NCBI GenBank assembly: GCA_005239845.1
Contig: SBBD01000190.1
Coordinates: 1-7,285 of the forward strand
Direction: 5' to 3'
Source: an archaeon
GTDB taxonomy: Archaea > Micrarchaeota > Micrarchaeia > Norongarragalinales > SBBD01
DNA length: 7,285 nt
The notes under the pieces were generated by a model that saw only the letters and a program-made list of their open reading frames with translations, ran no database searches and was not told the DNA's origin. Positions 1-6,487 of this stretch are shown piece by piece. Position numbers and translations under genes: made by a program. How positions within the stretch are numbered: the stretch's first letter is position 1; each line of letters opens with the position of its first letter.

Positions 1-1
1 C

Positions 2-1282
2 CTGTTGACGGAAACCCAACTCGAATACGCTTTGCCTCCGAAGTCGGATTTCGAATACATAAAGCAAGAGCTGGCGGCAAGGGGGTTGCTGCCCCTGAAA
101 GCGACGGATGTTCGGGTTCCTACCCTAGCCAGGCTGTTGGGCCACTTGTTTGGAGACGGCTGCTTGAGCTACTCCATGAAAAAGTACAAGTCGAACTGTT
201 CCATCGCGTTCACGGGAACCGAGGAAGACTTAAAGGACATTGCCGCAGACGTTCAAACGCTTGGATTTCCCACTTCCAAAATTACGAGGCAGTACGCGCG
301 TTCTGAGTTGGTTAGCGGGCAAGTCATCGAAGGCCAAACGACGCGCATGTCCTGCTACTCCAAGCCCCTTTTCGCCTTGATGGCGGCGCTCGGCGCCCCC
401 GTGGGAGAAAAAACCGAGCAGGAAACAAGGATTCCGGAGTGGATATTGAAGGGAAGAAAGCTGCTGCAGCGCGAGTTCCTGTCCGCCTATTTCGGCTCCG
501 AGATGACGAGGCCTCGCCTTCAAAAGAAGGGCCGCAACTTCACTTCGCCGGCCCTTTCCCTGAACAAAGTGGAGGAAAAGCTGGAGGCCGGCGTCATGTT
601 CGTCCGCGAACTCGGCGTGTTGCTTTCCGCTTTCGGGGTTTCCGTTGCTTATACGCGCATCGTGGACGCTGTGACGCGCAGGGACGGGAAGAAAACCAAG
701 AAAATCAAGGCCGTGCTTTCCACGAAGCCGGAAGCGCTCCTCGCGCTGTACGGCACCATCGGCTTTGCCTACTGCAAGCGCCGCAGGGCGCTGGCGCGTT
801 TTGCCGTGCAGTATCTGGACTTCAAGCGCAAGGCCCTCTCCGAGCGCGTGGTGGTTCAACAACGCGTTTTGGCTTTGCGCGCCCAAGAACGCCCGGTGGC
901 GTACATTGCGGGCACGCTCGGAATCCCCGTGCATGCCGTGAGGGACTGGCTGCGCTCGTACCGCAAGTTCGGGAACAAAGCGGCCGTCCACGTGCCTGCC
1001 GTATCTATTCCTTCCTTTCAAGAGTTCATGGCGGAGCACGCGGCCTCCGAGGAAGGATTGTGCTGGGAAACCGTCGGAACGATCGAGTCGGTGAACGTGA
1101 ACGATGTCCGGGACGTTACGACGTTGCAAAATACACACAATTTCTTCGCCAACGGGTTTTTGACGGGCAACTGCGGCCTCATCAAATCGCTTGCGTTGTT
1201 CTGCGAGGTTTCCACGGGCGCGGACGAAAAGCCCGTGGAACAGGCGTTGAAGAAGATTGGCTTGACGTTGCATTCGGCGTGA
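2..1282 (+). CDS. rpoB2: RNA polymerase subunit B'' (Rpo2N), 3' part, interrupted by an intein; 5' end outside window
   Basis: This is the end of the gene for the N-terminal half of the Rpb2/beta-like subunit of archaeal RNA polymerase. The frame is open to the left edge, so the TTG at position 5 is not a true start and the gene begins upstream. Only the last 36 codons (1172-1279) are polymerase. They begin CGLIKSLALF and match the archaeal motif PEGPN-CGLVKNLAL, just after the conserved ETPEGPN segment. Everything before is an intein that must be spliced out to give a working subunit. The polymerase part ends ...KKIGLTLHSA at a TGA, at the place where many methanogens, haloarchaea and Archaeoglobi split rpoB into B'' and B'. 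rpoB' follows after 6 bases in the same frame. The missing upstream part should hold the rest of B'' (protrusion and lobe domains) and the intein N-terminus. Identity is secure from the C-extein and the adjacent B'; the full length is unknown. Confidence 0.93.
   Translation: MLTETQLEYALPPKSDFEYIKQELAARGLLPLKATDVRVPTLARLLGHLFGDGCLSYSMKKYKSNCSIAFTGTEEDLKDIAADVQTLGFPTSKITRQYARSELVSGQVIEGQTTRMSCYSKPLFALMAALGAPVGEKTEQETRIPEWILKGRKLLQREFLSAYFGSEMTRPRLQKKGRNFTSPALSLNKVEEKLEAGVMFVRELGVLLSAFGVSVAYTRIVDAVTRRDGKKTKKIKAVLSTKPEALLALYGTIGFAYCKRRRALARFAVQYLDFKRKALSERVVVQQRVLALRAQERPVAYIAGTLGIPVHAVRDWLRSYRKFGNKAAVHVPAVSIPSFQEFMAEHAASEEGLCWETVGTIESVNVNDVRDVTTLQNTHNFFANGFLTGNCGLIKSLALFCEVSTGADEKPVEQALKKIGLTLHSA
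134..505 (+). other. LAGLIDADG homing endonuclease core motifs inside the intein
   Basis: The two dodecapeptide motifs lie at 134-160 (LLGHLFGDG) and 479-505 (LSAYFGSEM). In this family, the acid at position 8 of each motif coordinates the metal ion at the DNA cleavage site. Here motif 1 has Asp and motif 2 has Glu, so both acids are present, although the second motif is otherwise far from consensus (Gly-Ser-Glu-Met instead of Asp-Ala-Asp-Gly). The protein is a single-chain, two-motif enzyme of the type that spreads inteins into intein-free alleles of the same gene. Confidence 0.85.
896..964 (+). other. Helix-turn-helix segment within the intein
   Basis: Residues 298-320 counted from position 5 include IAGTLGIPVHAVRDWLRSYR. 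This has the shape of a helix-turn-helix of the Hin/transposase type: a first helix ending ..IAGTLG, a turn at I-P, and a recognition helix VRDWLRSYR. It lies between the endonuclease core and the C-terminal splicing blocks, where some large inteins carry an extra DNA-binding region. It probably adds contacts to the homing target, which is inference from position and shape. Confidence 0.65.
1136..1174 (+). other. Intein C-terminal splice junction (blocks F and G) with non-His penultimate residue
   Basis: The coding sequence reads HNFFANGFLTGN followed by Cys of the C-extein. The block F histidine (H378), the ANG of block G, the terminal Asn (N389) that cyclises, and the +1 Cys nucleophile (C390) are all present. 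The penultimate residue, normally His, is Gly. Inteins with a non-His penultimate residue are known and some splice well, so this does not show inactivity. The cut falls between codons AAC (1169-1171) and TGC (1172-1174). Confidence 0.9.
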
Positions 1283-1283
1283 T
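1279..1283 (+). promoter_or_regulatory. Weak Shine-Dalgarno-like site for rpoB' overlapping the rpoB'' stop
   Basis: GTGAT at this position matches part of the archaeal anti-SD complement (GGAGGTGATC) and sits 5 bases before the rpoB' ATG. It overlaps the TGA of rpoB'', which fits coupled translation. The match is short and could be chance. Confidence 0.35.
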
Positions 1284-1288
1284 ACCTT

Positions 1289-3097
1289 ATGCGTTCTTCC
1301 GTGTTCTTGAATGGCAGGTTCCTGGGTTTCCATGACCATGGGGAGAAGCTGGCCCACGAGCTGCGCGACAAGCGCAGGAAAGGCGAGCTGGACTTGCAGG
1401 CGAACGTCGCCTATTACGCGAAGACGGACGAAGTGTTCATCAACACGGACGAGGGACGGGCCCGGAGGCCGCTCATCGTGGTAAAGAACAGCAAGAGCAC
1501 GCTGCTTCCCGAGCACGTCGAGAAAGTCAAGCAAAAAGAGCTGCATTGGGGGGACCTCGTCAAGCGCGGCATCGTGGAATACTTGGACTCGGAGGAAGAG
1601 GAGAACGCCGTCGTGGCGCTTACGGAAGACGACATGGACGAGCGGACGACGCACGTGGAAGTGGATGCGGCGGGCATGCTGGGCTACGTGAGCAACCAGG
1701 TGCCCTTCGTGGAGCACAACATGGCGCCCCGCGTCCTCATGGCCGCACAACACACCAAACAAGCCCTGGGATTATACGCCGCCAATTTCAACTTGCGCAC
1801 GGAAACCCGCGGGTACTTGCTCTATTACCCCCAGCGCCCCCTCATCCAAACGAAAGCGTACGAGGCGTTGAGGAACTACAAGCGTTCTTCAGGACAGAAT
1901 TTCGTGGTCGCCGTCCTGTCCTACTATGGGTTCAACATGAATGACGCCATCGTGCTCAACAAGAATGCCGTGGAACGAGCGTTAGGGAGGAGCGCGTTCT
2001 ACCGCTCGTACGCTTCCGAGGAACGCCGCTATCCGGGCGGCCAGAAGGACAAGTTCGAAGTTCCTCCGGAATACGTGCAAGGCTTTCTGGGAGAGGATGC
2101 CTACCGCCACTTGGGCGAAGACGGGCTGATTTCCCCTGAAACCATTGTACCCGGGGATTCCGTGCTCGTGGGCAAAACGTCGCCTCCCCGCTTCCTGAAA
2201 GAGATTTCCGCCCTCGATGTGGAGACGGAAAAGCGCCGCGAAAGCTCCGTCACGGTAAGGAGCAACGAGGATGGCATTGTCGATGCCGTCATGCTTTCCG
2301 ATAGCATGGCCGGCAACCGTTTCGTCAAAGTGCGCGTGCGCAAGACCAACATCCCTGAAATCGGGGACAAGTTCGCCTCTCGTTACGGGCAAAAGGGCGT
2401 GGTTTCCCTGCTGGTTCCCCAAGAAGACCTGCCGTTCACGAAGGACGGCGTCGTACCGGACCTCATCATCAACCCGCACGCCATTCCCGGCCGCATGACG
2501 GCGGGACATCTTTTGGAAATGCTGGGCGGAAAAGCGGCTTCGCTGGAGGGAAGCATCCGCGACGGCTCTTCCTTCGACGGGGATTCCCAGGAAGACTATG
2601 AAGAGCTCCTGAAAAAGCACGGCTTCCGCGCCTCGGGGGAAGAGACGCTCTACGACGGCTATACGGGCCGCATGCTCTCCGCGAAAATTTTTGTAGGGGT
2701 CATTTATTACCAACGCTTGCACCATCTGGTCAGTTTGAAGATGCACGCGCGTTCCCGCGGGCCCGTGCAATTGCTGACGCACCAGCCCACGGAGGGAAGG
2801 GCGCGCGAGGGCGGCTTGCGCCTCGGGGAAATGGAAAGGGACTGCTTCATCGGCTATGGGGCCGCCTCGCTCTTGAAGGAACGCATGATCGACAGTTCCG
2901 ACAAGACCGTGGAACTCGTGTGCAACAAGTGTGGCTCGCTGGCCGTCTCCGACAAGATCAAGGGCGCCGTGTTCTGCCCGTTGTGCGAGAGCTCGAGCAT
3001 TTCCGAGGTGGAGATGTCGTACGCGTTCAAGCTCTTGCTGGATGAGATGAAGAGCATCGGCATCTTCCCGAAGCTGCTGGTGAAAGACAGGGGTTAA
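1289..3097 (+). CDS. rpoB1: DNA-directed RNA polymerase subunit B' (Rpo2C)
   Basis: A complete 602-aa C-terminal half of the archaeal Rpb2/beta-like subunit, the usual length for split B'. It supplies one side of the active site, the hybrid-binding domain, the wall and part of the clamp. Recognisable elements are VFLNGRFLGFH at the N-terminus, the EHN.APR segment, LLYYPQRPL, GFNMNDA at 214-220, RRYPGG, VGKTSPPRF, GDKFASRYGQKG at 359-370, NPHAIPGRMT, and the TEGRAREGGLRLGEMERD stretch. A zinc site follows with C545/C548 and C563/C566, and the C-terminus is FKLLLDEMKSIGI. The ATG at 1289 is the first start codon after the rpoB'' TGA. Several residues that are near universal differ: N218 where Glu is usual, Y366 for His, G401 for Ser, H498 for Arg, L512 for Phe and Y523 for His. 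rpoA follows after 3 bases, so the genes are almost certainly cotranscribed. Identity is certain; the meaning of the substitutions is open. Confidence 0.98.
   Translation: MRSSVFLNGRFLGFHDHGEKLAHELRDKRRKGELDLQANVAYYAKTDEVFINTDEGRARRPLIVVKNSKSTLLPEHVEKVKQKELHWGDLVKRGIVEYLDSEEEENAVVALTEDDMDERTTHVEVDAAGMLGYVSNQVPFVEHNMAPRVLMAAQHTKQALGLYAANFNLRTETRGYLLYYPQRPLIQTKAYEALRNYKRSSGQNFVVAVLSYYGFNMNDAIVLNKNAVERALGRSAFYRSYASEERRYPGGQKDKFEVPPEYVQGFLGEDAYRHLGEDGLISPETIVPGDSVLVGKTSPPRFLKEISALDVETEKRRESSVTVRSNEDGIVDAVMLSDSMAGNRFVKVRVRKTNIPEIGDKFASRYGQKGVVSLLVPQEDLPFTKDGVVPDLIINPHAIPGRMTAGHLLEMLGGKAASLEGSIRDGSSFDGDSQEDYEELLKKHGFRASGEETLYDGYTGRMLSAKIFVGVIYYQRLHHLVSLKMHARSRGPVQLLTHQPTEGRAREGGLRLGEMERDCFIGYGAASLLKERMIDSSDKTVELVCNKCGSLAVSDKIKGAVFCPLCESSSISEVEMSYAFKLLLDEMKSIGIFPKLLVKDRG
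3089..3094 (+). promoter_or_regulatory. Shine-Dalgarno-like site for rpoA
   Basis: AGGGGT lies 6 bases before the rpoA ATG, inside the last codons of rpoB'. It resembles AGGAGGT and supports the ATG at 3101 as the start. The only intergenic bases are GCC after the rpoB' TAA. Confidence 0.5.
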
Positions 3098-3100
3098 GCC

Positions 3101-6100
3101 ATGAAAGTCATCGAAAAAGTCGAGTTTGGGGTCTTCTCGCCCGAGCAGATCCGGAAGCTCAGCACGGTGAAGATCACGGTGCCCGACACCTATGACGAGG
3201 ACGGCTATCCCATCGGGGGGGGCCTGGCGGACCAGCACTTGGGCGTCATCGACCCGGGCTTGAAGTGCAAGACCTGCGGCGGAAGGATGAAGAGCTGCAG
3301 CGGCCACTTCGGGCATATCGAACTCGTCCGGCCTGTGGTTCACGTGGGTTATGCGAAAGCCATTTACCAGTTGCTGAAGGCGTCGTGCCGGCGCTGCGGA
3401 AAAATGCTGATTGAGGTGGATTCTCTCGAAAAGGCCAAGAAAGTGGCGGAATGCCCGCATTGCGAGGAAAAGCAGAAGGCCGTCAAGTTCATCCGCCCCA
3501 CCTCGTTCTTTGAGGAGGACCGCAAGCTCCTTCCCTCGGAAATCCGCGAGCGCCTGGAACGCATTCCCGACGAGGCACTCGACTTGCTGGGGGTAGCCGT
3601 AAGGCCCGAATGGCTCGTGTTGACGGTGCTGCTCGTTCCTCCCGTGAGCGTGAGGCCCAGCATCACGCTGGAGACCGGCGAACGCTCGGAGGACGACTTG
3701 ACGCACAAGCTCGTGGACATCATCCGCATCAACCAGCGCCTCGCGGAAAACATTGATGCCGGAGCCCCGCAACTCATCATTGAAGACCTCTGGGAGCTCT
3801 TGCAGTACCACGTCGTCACCTATTTCGACAACGAGACGGCGGGGATTCCCCCGGCAAGGCATCGCTCCGGGAGACAACTGAAAACGCTGTTCCAGCGCCT
3901 GAAAGGCAAGGAGGGGAGGTTCCGCTACAACCTTTCGGGCAAGCGGGTCAACTTCTCCGCGCGTACCGTCATTTCTCCCGACCCCACGCTCGGCATCAAC
4001 GAAATCGGGGTTCCGGAGGCCATCGCGCGCGAGCTCACCATCCCGCTTTCCATCAACGAGTGGAACCTGGAATACGCGAAGAAGCTCTTGCAGGAACACA
4101 CGGACCGCGTGAATTATGTCATCCGCCCGGATGGGCGAAGGAAGAAGGTGACGACGCTCAACCTGGAGGAAACCCTGGGCGAACTCACGGTGGGGTATAC
4201 GTTGGAGCGGCAACTCATGGACGGGGACTCCGTGGTCTTCAACCGCCAGCCCTCGCTTCACCGCATCAGCATGATGTGCCACACCGTCAAAGTGCTTCCT
4301 GGCAAGACGTTCCGCTTCAACGTAGCGGACTGCCGGCCGTACAACGCGGACTTCGATGGCGATGAGATGAACATTCACGCTCCCCAAAACGAGGAAGCGC
4401 AGGCGGAAGCCGAAATCCTGATGAAAGTGCAGGAACAAATCCTCTCCCCGCGCAACGGAGAGCCCGTCATCACGGCGGACCTGGACCAGATTTCCGGGCT
4501 GTATTTGTTGACGCTTCCCGACGTCAAGTTTTCCAAGCAGGAGGCCTGCGACCTCCTGAACGCCGCGGGCTTGGTGGAAGCCGTGGACGGCCCGATTTCG
4601 GGGCGCGCGTTGTTCAGCCTCTTCCTCCCGAAAGAGCTCAACTTCGAATACATGAACAAGGTCAAGGAAGTCGTCACCATCAAGAATGGCAAGCTCGTGG
4701 ACGGCCATATAGACTCGCGTACGAACGATGCGATTACGAAAGAGGTCTTCCTGCGCTTCGGCCCGGAAGTCTGCAAGCGCTTCCTCGACTCCGTGACCAA
4801 AGCGGCTTCCTACGTGGTCACGCGCTATGGTCTGTCCCTTTCGCTCAACGACTACTGCATCGCGGACGAGGCGCGCAAGGAAATCCGCGTGATGGTCAGG
4901 GACGCCCATCGCGAAGTGCGCAAGCTCCTCGTAGCCGTCAAGGAGAAACGCTTGGTGCGCAAGCCCGGCAAGACCCTGCGTGAAACCTTCGAAGAACAAG
5001 TCATGGGCATCCTGGAAGGTGCGAGGGACCAATGCGGGAAAATCGTCCTGCACTCCGTGCAGCGCTCTCCATCGGCCTTCGGAGGACAGGTGCTCCACCA
5101 GAACCCGGCCATCATGATGAGCAAAGCGGGCGCGAAAGGAAAGTTGCTGAACGTCGTCCAAATGGCTGCGCTGGTAGGGCAACAGGCCGTGCGGGGAAAG
5201 CGCATGACCGCAGGCTACGCCAACCGCATCCTCCCCCATTTCCGGAAAGGGGACTATTCCGGGGCTTCGCGGGGATTCGTGACCAGCAACTACAAGGAAG
5301 GCCTGACTCCCTTGCAGTACTTCTTCCACGCGGCCGGAGGAAGGGACTCCGTCGTGGACAAAGGAGTCAACCCCAGCAAGACGGGATACATGCAGCGCCG
5401 TTTAATCAATGCGTTGCAGGATTTGATCGTATTCCCTGACGCGTCCGTGCGGGATGCGGAAGGCAAGATCGTGCAATTCGTTTACGGCGACGACGGCAAG
5501 GATGCAGCGAACAACCCCATCGCGTACGGCGAGCCCGTCGGAGTCGTTGCGGCGCAAAGCATCGGGGAACCCGGGACGCAAATGACTTTGCGCACCTTCC
5601 ACTACGCGGGAGTCGCCTCGCTGGCACAACTGGGGTTCACCCGCCTCGTGGAGATCGTGGACGCCCGAAAAACGCCGAAGAGCCCCGTCATGGACATCCA
5701 GTTGAAGCCCGAAATCGCGCAGGACGTGAAGAAAGTGACCCAGATTGCGGGAAGCATTGCGCAAGTGTCCTTCTCGAAGGTGGCGGAAATCCGCGAGGAC
5801 TTCGAGAACAAGCGTATCCGCATCAAGCTCGACCCGGAAAAACTCAAGGAACTCAAGATCGAGGAGGAGGAGATTCTCAAGCTCATCAAAACGGTTTCGG
5901 AATATGAAAAGCGCGGGGACGTCCTTTTCGTGGTCCCGAAAGAAGAAAAGCTCAAGACCATCCGCAAAACCACGACCAAGCTTCAAGACATCATCTTGCG
6001 GGGGATTCCGGGCGTTCAGCGGGCCATTTTGATTGAGAAGGACGGCCAGTACTCCATTGCCACGGAAGGCACGAACCTCGAAATGGTGCTCAAGATTCCG

Positions 6101-6487
6101 GAAGTGGACGTCGCGCGCACGACCACGAACGACATCATGGAAGTGCAACGCGTGCTCGGGATTGAGGCAGCCCGCAACTGCATCATCGCGGAAATCGAGA
6201 AGGTGCTCCACGCGCAGGACTTGAAGGTGGACGTGCGCCACATTTCCCTGATTGCGGACATGATGACGGCGAGCGGGGAAGTCAAGAGCATCGGCCGGCA
6301 CGGCCTGGCCGGAGAAAAAGCTTCCGTGCTTTCCCGCGCCGCTTTTGAGGAAACCACGAAGCACCTGATCAGCGCCAGCCTCGGCGGAGAGGTCGACCCC
6401 TTGCGAGGCGTGGCGGAAAACATCATCATCGGGCAGACCATTCCCTGCGGGACGGGCAAGGTCATGGTCGTCATGAAAGTGGAGTAA
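3101..6487 (+). CDS. rpoA: DNA-directed RNA polymerase subunit A, natural fusion of A' and A'' (Rpo1N-Rpo1C)
   Basis: A 1128-aa Rpb1/beta'-like largest subunit that provides the catalytic Mg site. In order: an N-terminal clamp zinc site C56-x2-C59-x6-C66-x2-H69; a second zinc site C96/C99 and C118/C121; the RHRSGR and NLSGKRVNFSARTVISPDP core; FNRQPSLHR; the catalytic NADFDGD at 415-421 with D417, D419 and D421; the funnel with LNVVQMA and GQQAVRG; the bridge helix at about 734-768; the A'' part starting near GEPVG (810) with AAQSIGEPGTQMTLRTFHYAG; and the C-terminal HISLIADMMTASG, IGRHGLAGEKASVL and ENIIIGQ motifs. Most archaea encode A' and A'' separately, but fused forms are known in Thaumarchaeota. 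The protein is over 100 residues shorter than A' plus A'' combined (about 1250-1270, from memory). The loss falls at the A'/A'' junction, where only about 10 residues lie between VYGDDG and GEPVG. The bridge helix and trigger loop are atypical (see findings). Start: ATG three bases after rpoB'. The reading frame is uninterrupted and there is no intein. Confidence 0.97.
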   Translation: MKVIEKVEFGVFSPEQIRKLSTVKITVPDTYDEDGYPIGGGLADQHLGVIDPGLKCKTCGGRMKSCSGHFGHIELVRPVVHVGYAKAIYQLLKASCRRCGKMLIEVDSLEKAKKVAECPHCEEKQKAVKFIRPTSFFEEDRKLLPSEIRERLERIPDEALDLLGVAVRPEWLVLTVLLVPPVSVRPSITLETGERSEDDLTHKLVDIIRINQRLAENIDAGAPQLIIEDLWELLQYHVVTYFDNETAGIPPARHRSGRQLKTLFQRLKGKEGRFRYNLSGKRVNFSARTVISPDPTLGINEIGVPEAIARELTIPLSINEWNLEYAKKLLQEHTDRVNYVIRPDGRRKKVTTLNLEETLGELTVGYTLERQLMDGDSVVFNRQPSLHRISMMCHTVKVLPGKTFRFNVADCRPYNADFDGDEMNIHAPQNEEAQAEAEILMKVQEQILSPRNGEPVITADLDQISGLYLLTLPDVKFSKQEACDLLNAAGLVEAVDGPISGRALFSLFLPKELNFEYMNKVKEVVTIKNGKLVDGHIDSRTNDAITKEVFLRFGPEVCKRFLDSVTKAASYVVTRYGLSLSLNDYCIADEARKEIRVMVRDAHREVRKLLVAVKEKRLVRKPGKTLRETFEEQVMGILEGARDQCGKIVLHSVQRSPSAFGGQVLHQNPAIMMSKAGAKGKLLNVVQMAALVGQQAVRGKRMTAGYANRILPHFRKGDYSGASRGFVTSNYKEGLTPLQYFFHAAGGRDSVVDKGVNPSKTGYMQRRLINALQDLIVFPDASVRDAEGKIVQFVYGDDGKDAANNPIAYGEPVGVVAAQSIGEPGTQMTLRTFHYAGVASLAQLGFTRLVEIVDARKTPKSPVMDIQLKPEIAQDVKKVTQIAGSIAQVSFSKVAEIREDFENKRIRIKLDPEKLKELKIEEEEILKLIKTVSEYEKRGDVLFVVPKEEKLKTIRKTTTKLQDIILRGIPGVQRAILIEKDGQYSIATEGTNLEMVLKIPEVDVARTTTNDIMEVQRVLGIEAARNCIIAEIEKVLHAQDLKVDVRHISLIADMMTASGEVKSIGRHGLAGEKASVLSRAAFEETTKHLISASLGGEVDPLRGVAENIIIGQTIPCGTGKVMVVMKVE
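5300..5404 (+). other. Bridge helix coding segment of RpoA, atypical sequence
   Basis: Residues 734-768 begin GLTPLQYFFHAAGGRD and end TGYMQRRL, which places the bridge helix without doubt. Between these anchors the usual D-T-A-V-(K/R)-T-(A/S)-x-(S/T)-G-Y reads D-K-G-V-N-P-S-K-T-G-Y (753-763). The length is unchanged, so this is substitution rather than an indel. Confidence 0.9.
5582..5656 (+). other. Trigger loop coding segment of RpoA, one residue shorter than usual
   Basis: Residues 828-852 run from MTLRTFHYAG to RLVEI. H834 corresponds to the trigger-loop histidine of Pol II (yeast Rpb1 H1085). Between GVA and the R of the PR motif there are 8 residues (SLAQLGFT) where archaeal and Pol II sequences have 9. 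The T-x-G-(V/L)-P-R signature reads Q-L-G-F-T-R. Confidence 0.85.

Larger units (their letters stand above)
2..1171 (+). other. Intein in RpoB'' (C-terminal part: homing endonuclease plus C-terminal splicing domain)
   Basis: About 390 codons of intein are visible and the N-terminal splicing blocks A and B lie upstream of the window. Counting residues from position 5, the order is: a LAGLIDADG endonuclease with motif 1 at 44-52 (LLGHLFGDG) and motif 2 at 159-167 (LSAYFGSEM), a helix-turn-helix near 298-320, and the C-terminal Hint blocks at about 365-389 ending HNFFANGFLTGN. The insertion point is between Asn and Cys of the RpoB motif PEGPN-CGL, a highly conserved stretch of the kind inteins favour. 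The acidic position of each LAGLIDADG motif is kept (D51 and E166), so the endonuclease may still cut, but this is inference. With a usual N-terminal domain of 100-150 residues the whole intein would exceed 500 aa. Confidence 0.93.

Noticed and set aside
5..7. TTG at position 5 as a start codon of a 425-aa protein.
   Set aside because: The frame is open to the window edge and the protein is a mid-intein fragment, so translation starts far upstream in rpoB''.
4320..4380. Possible intein at the NADFDGD site of RpoA, a known intein hot spot.
   Set aside because: The sequence runs through NADFDGDEMNIH without interruption.
1982..5329. Very long open frame on the minus strand (1115 codons), and others at 230-1762 and 5402-6364.
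   Set aside because: They lie opposite the polymerase genes in GC-rich DNA. Their translations have repetitive His/Arg/Leu/Val-rich composition and no recognisable domain, as expected for antisense shadows.
1289..6487. The unusual substitutions as a sign that rpoB' and rpoA are pseudogenes or a decayed second copy.
   Set aside because: Frames are intact over 1730 codons, all zinc ligands and the NADFDGD aspartates are kept, gene spacing is tight, and the changes are substitutions within otherwise well-conserved motifs.
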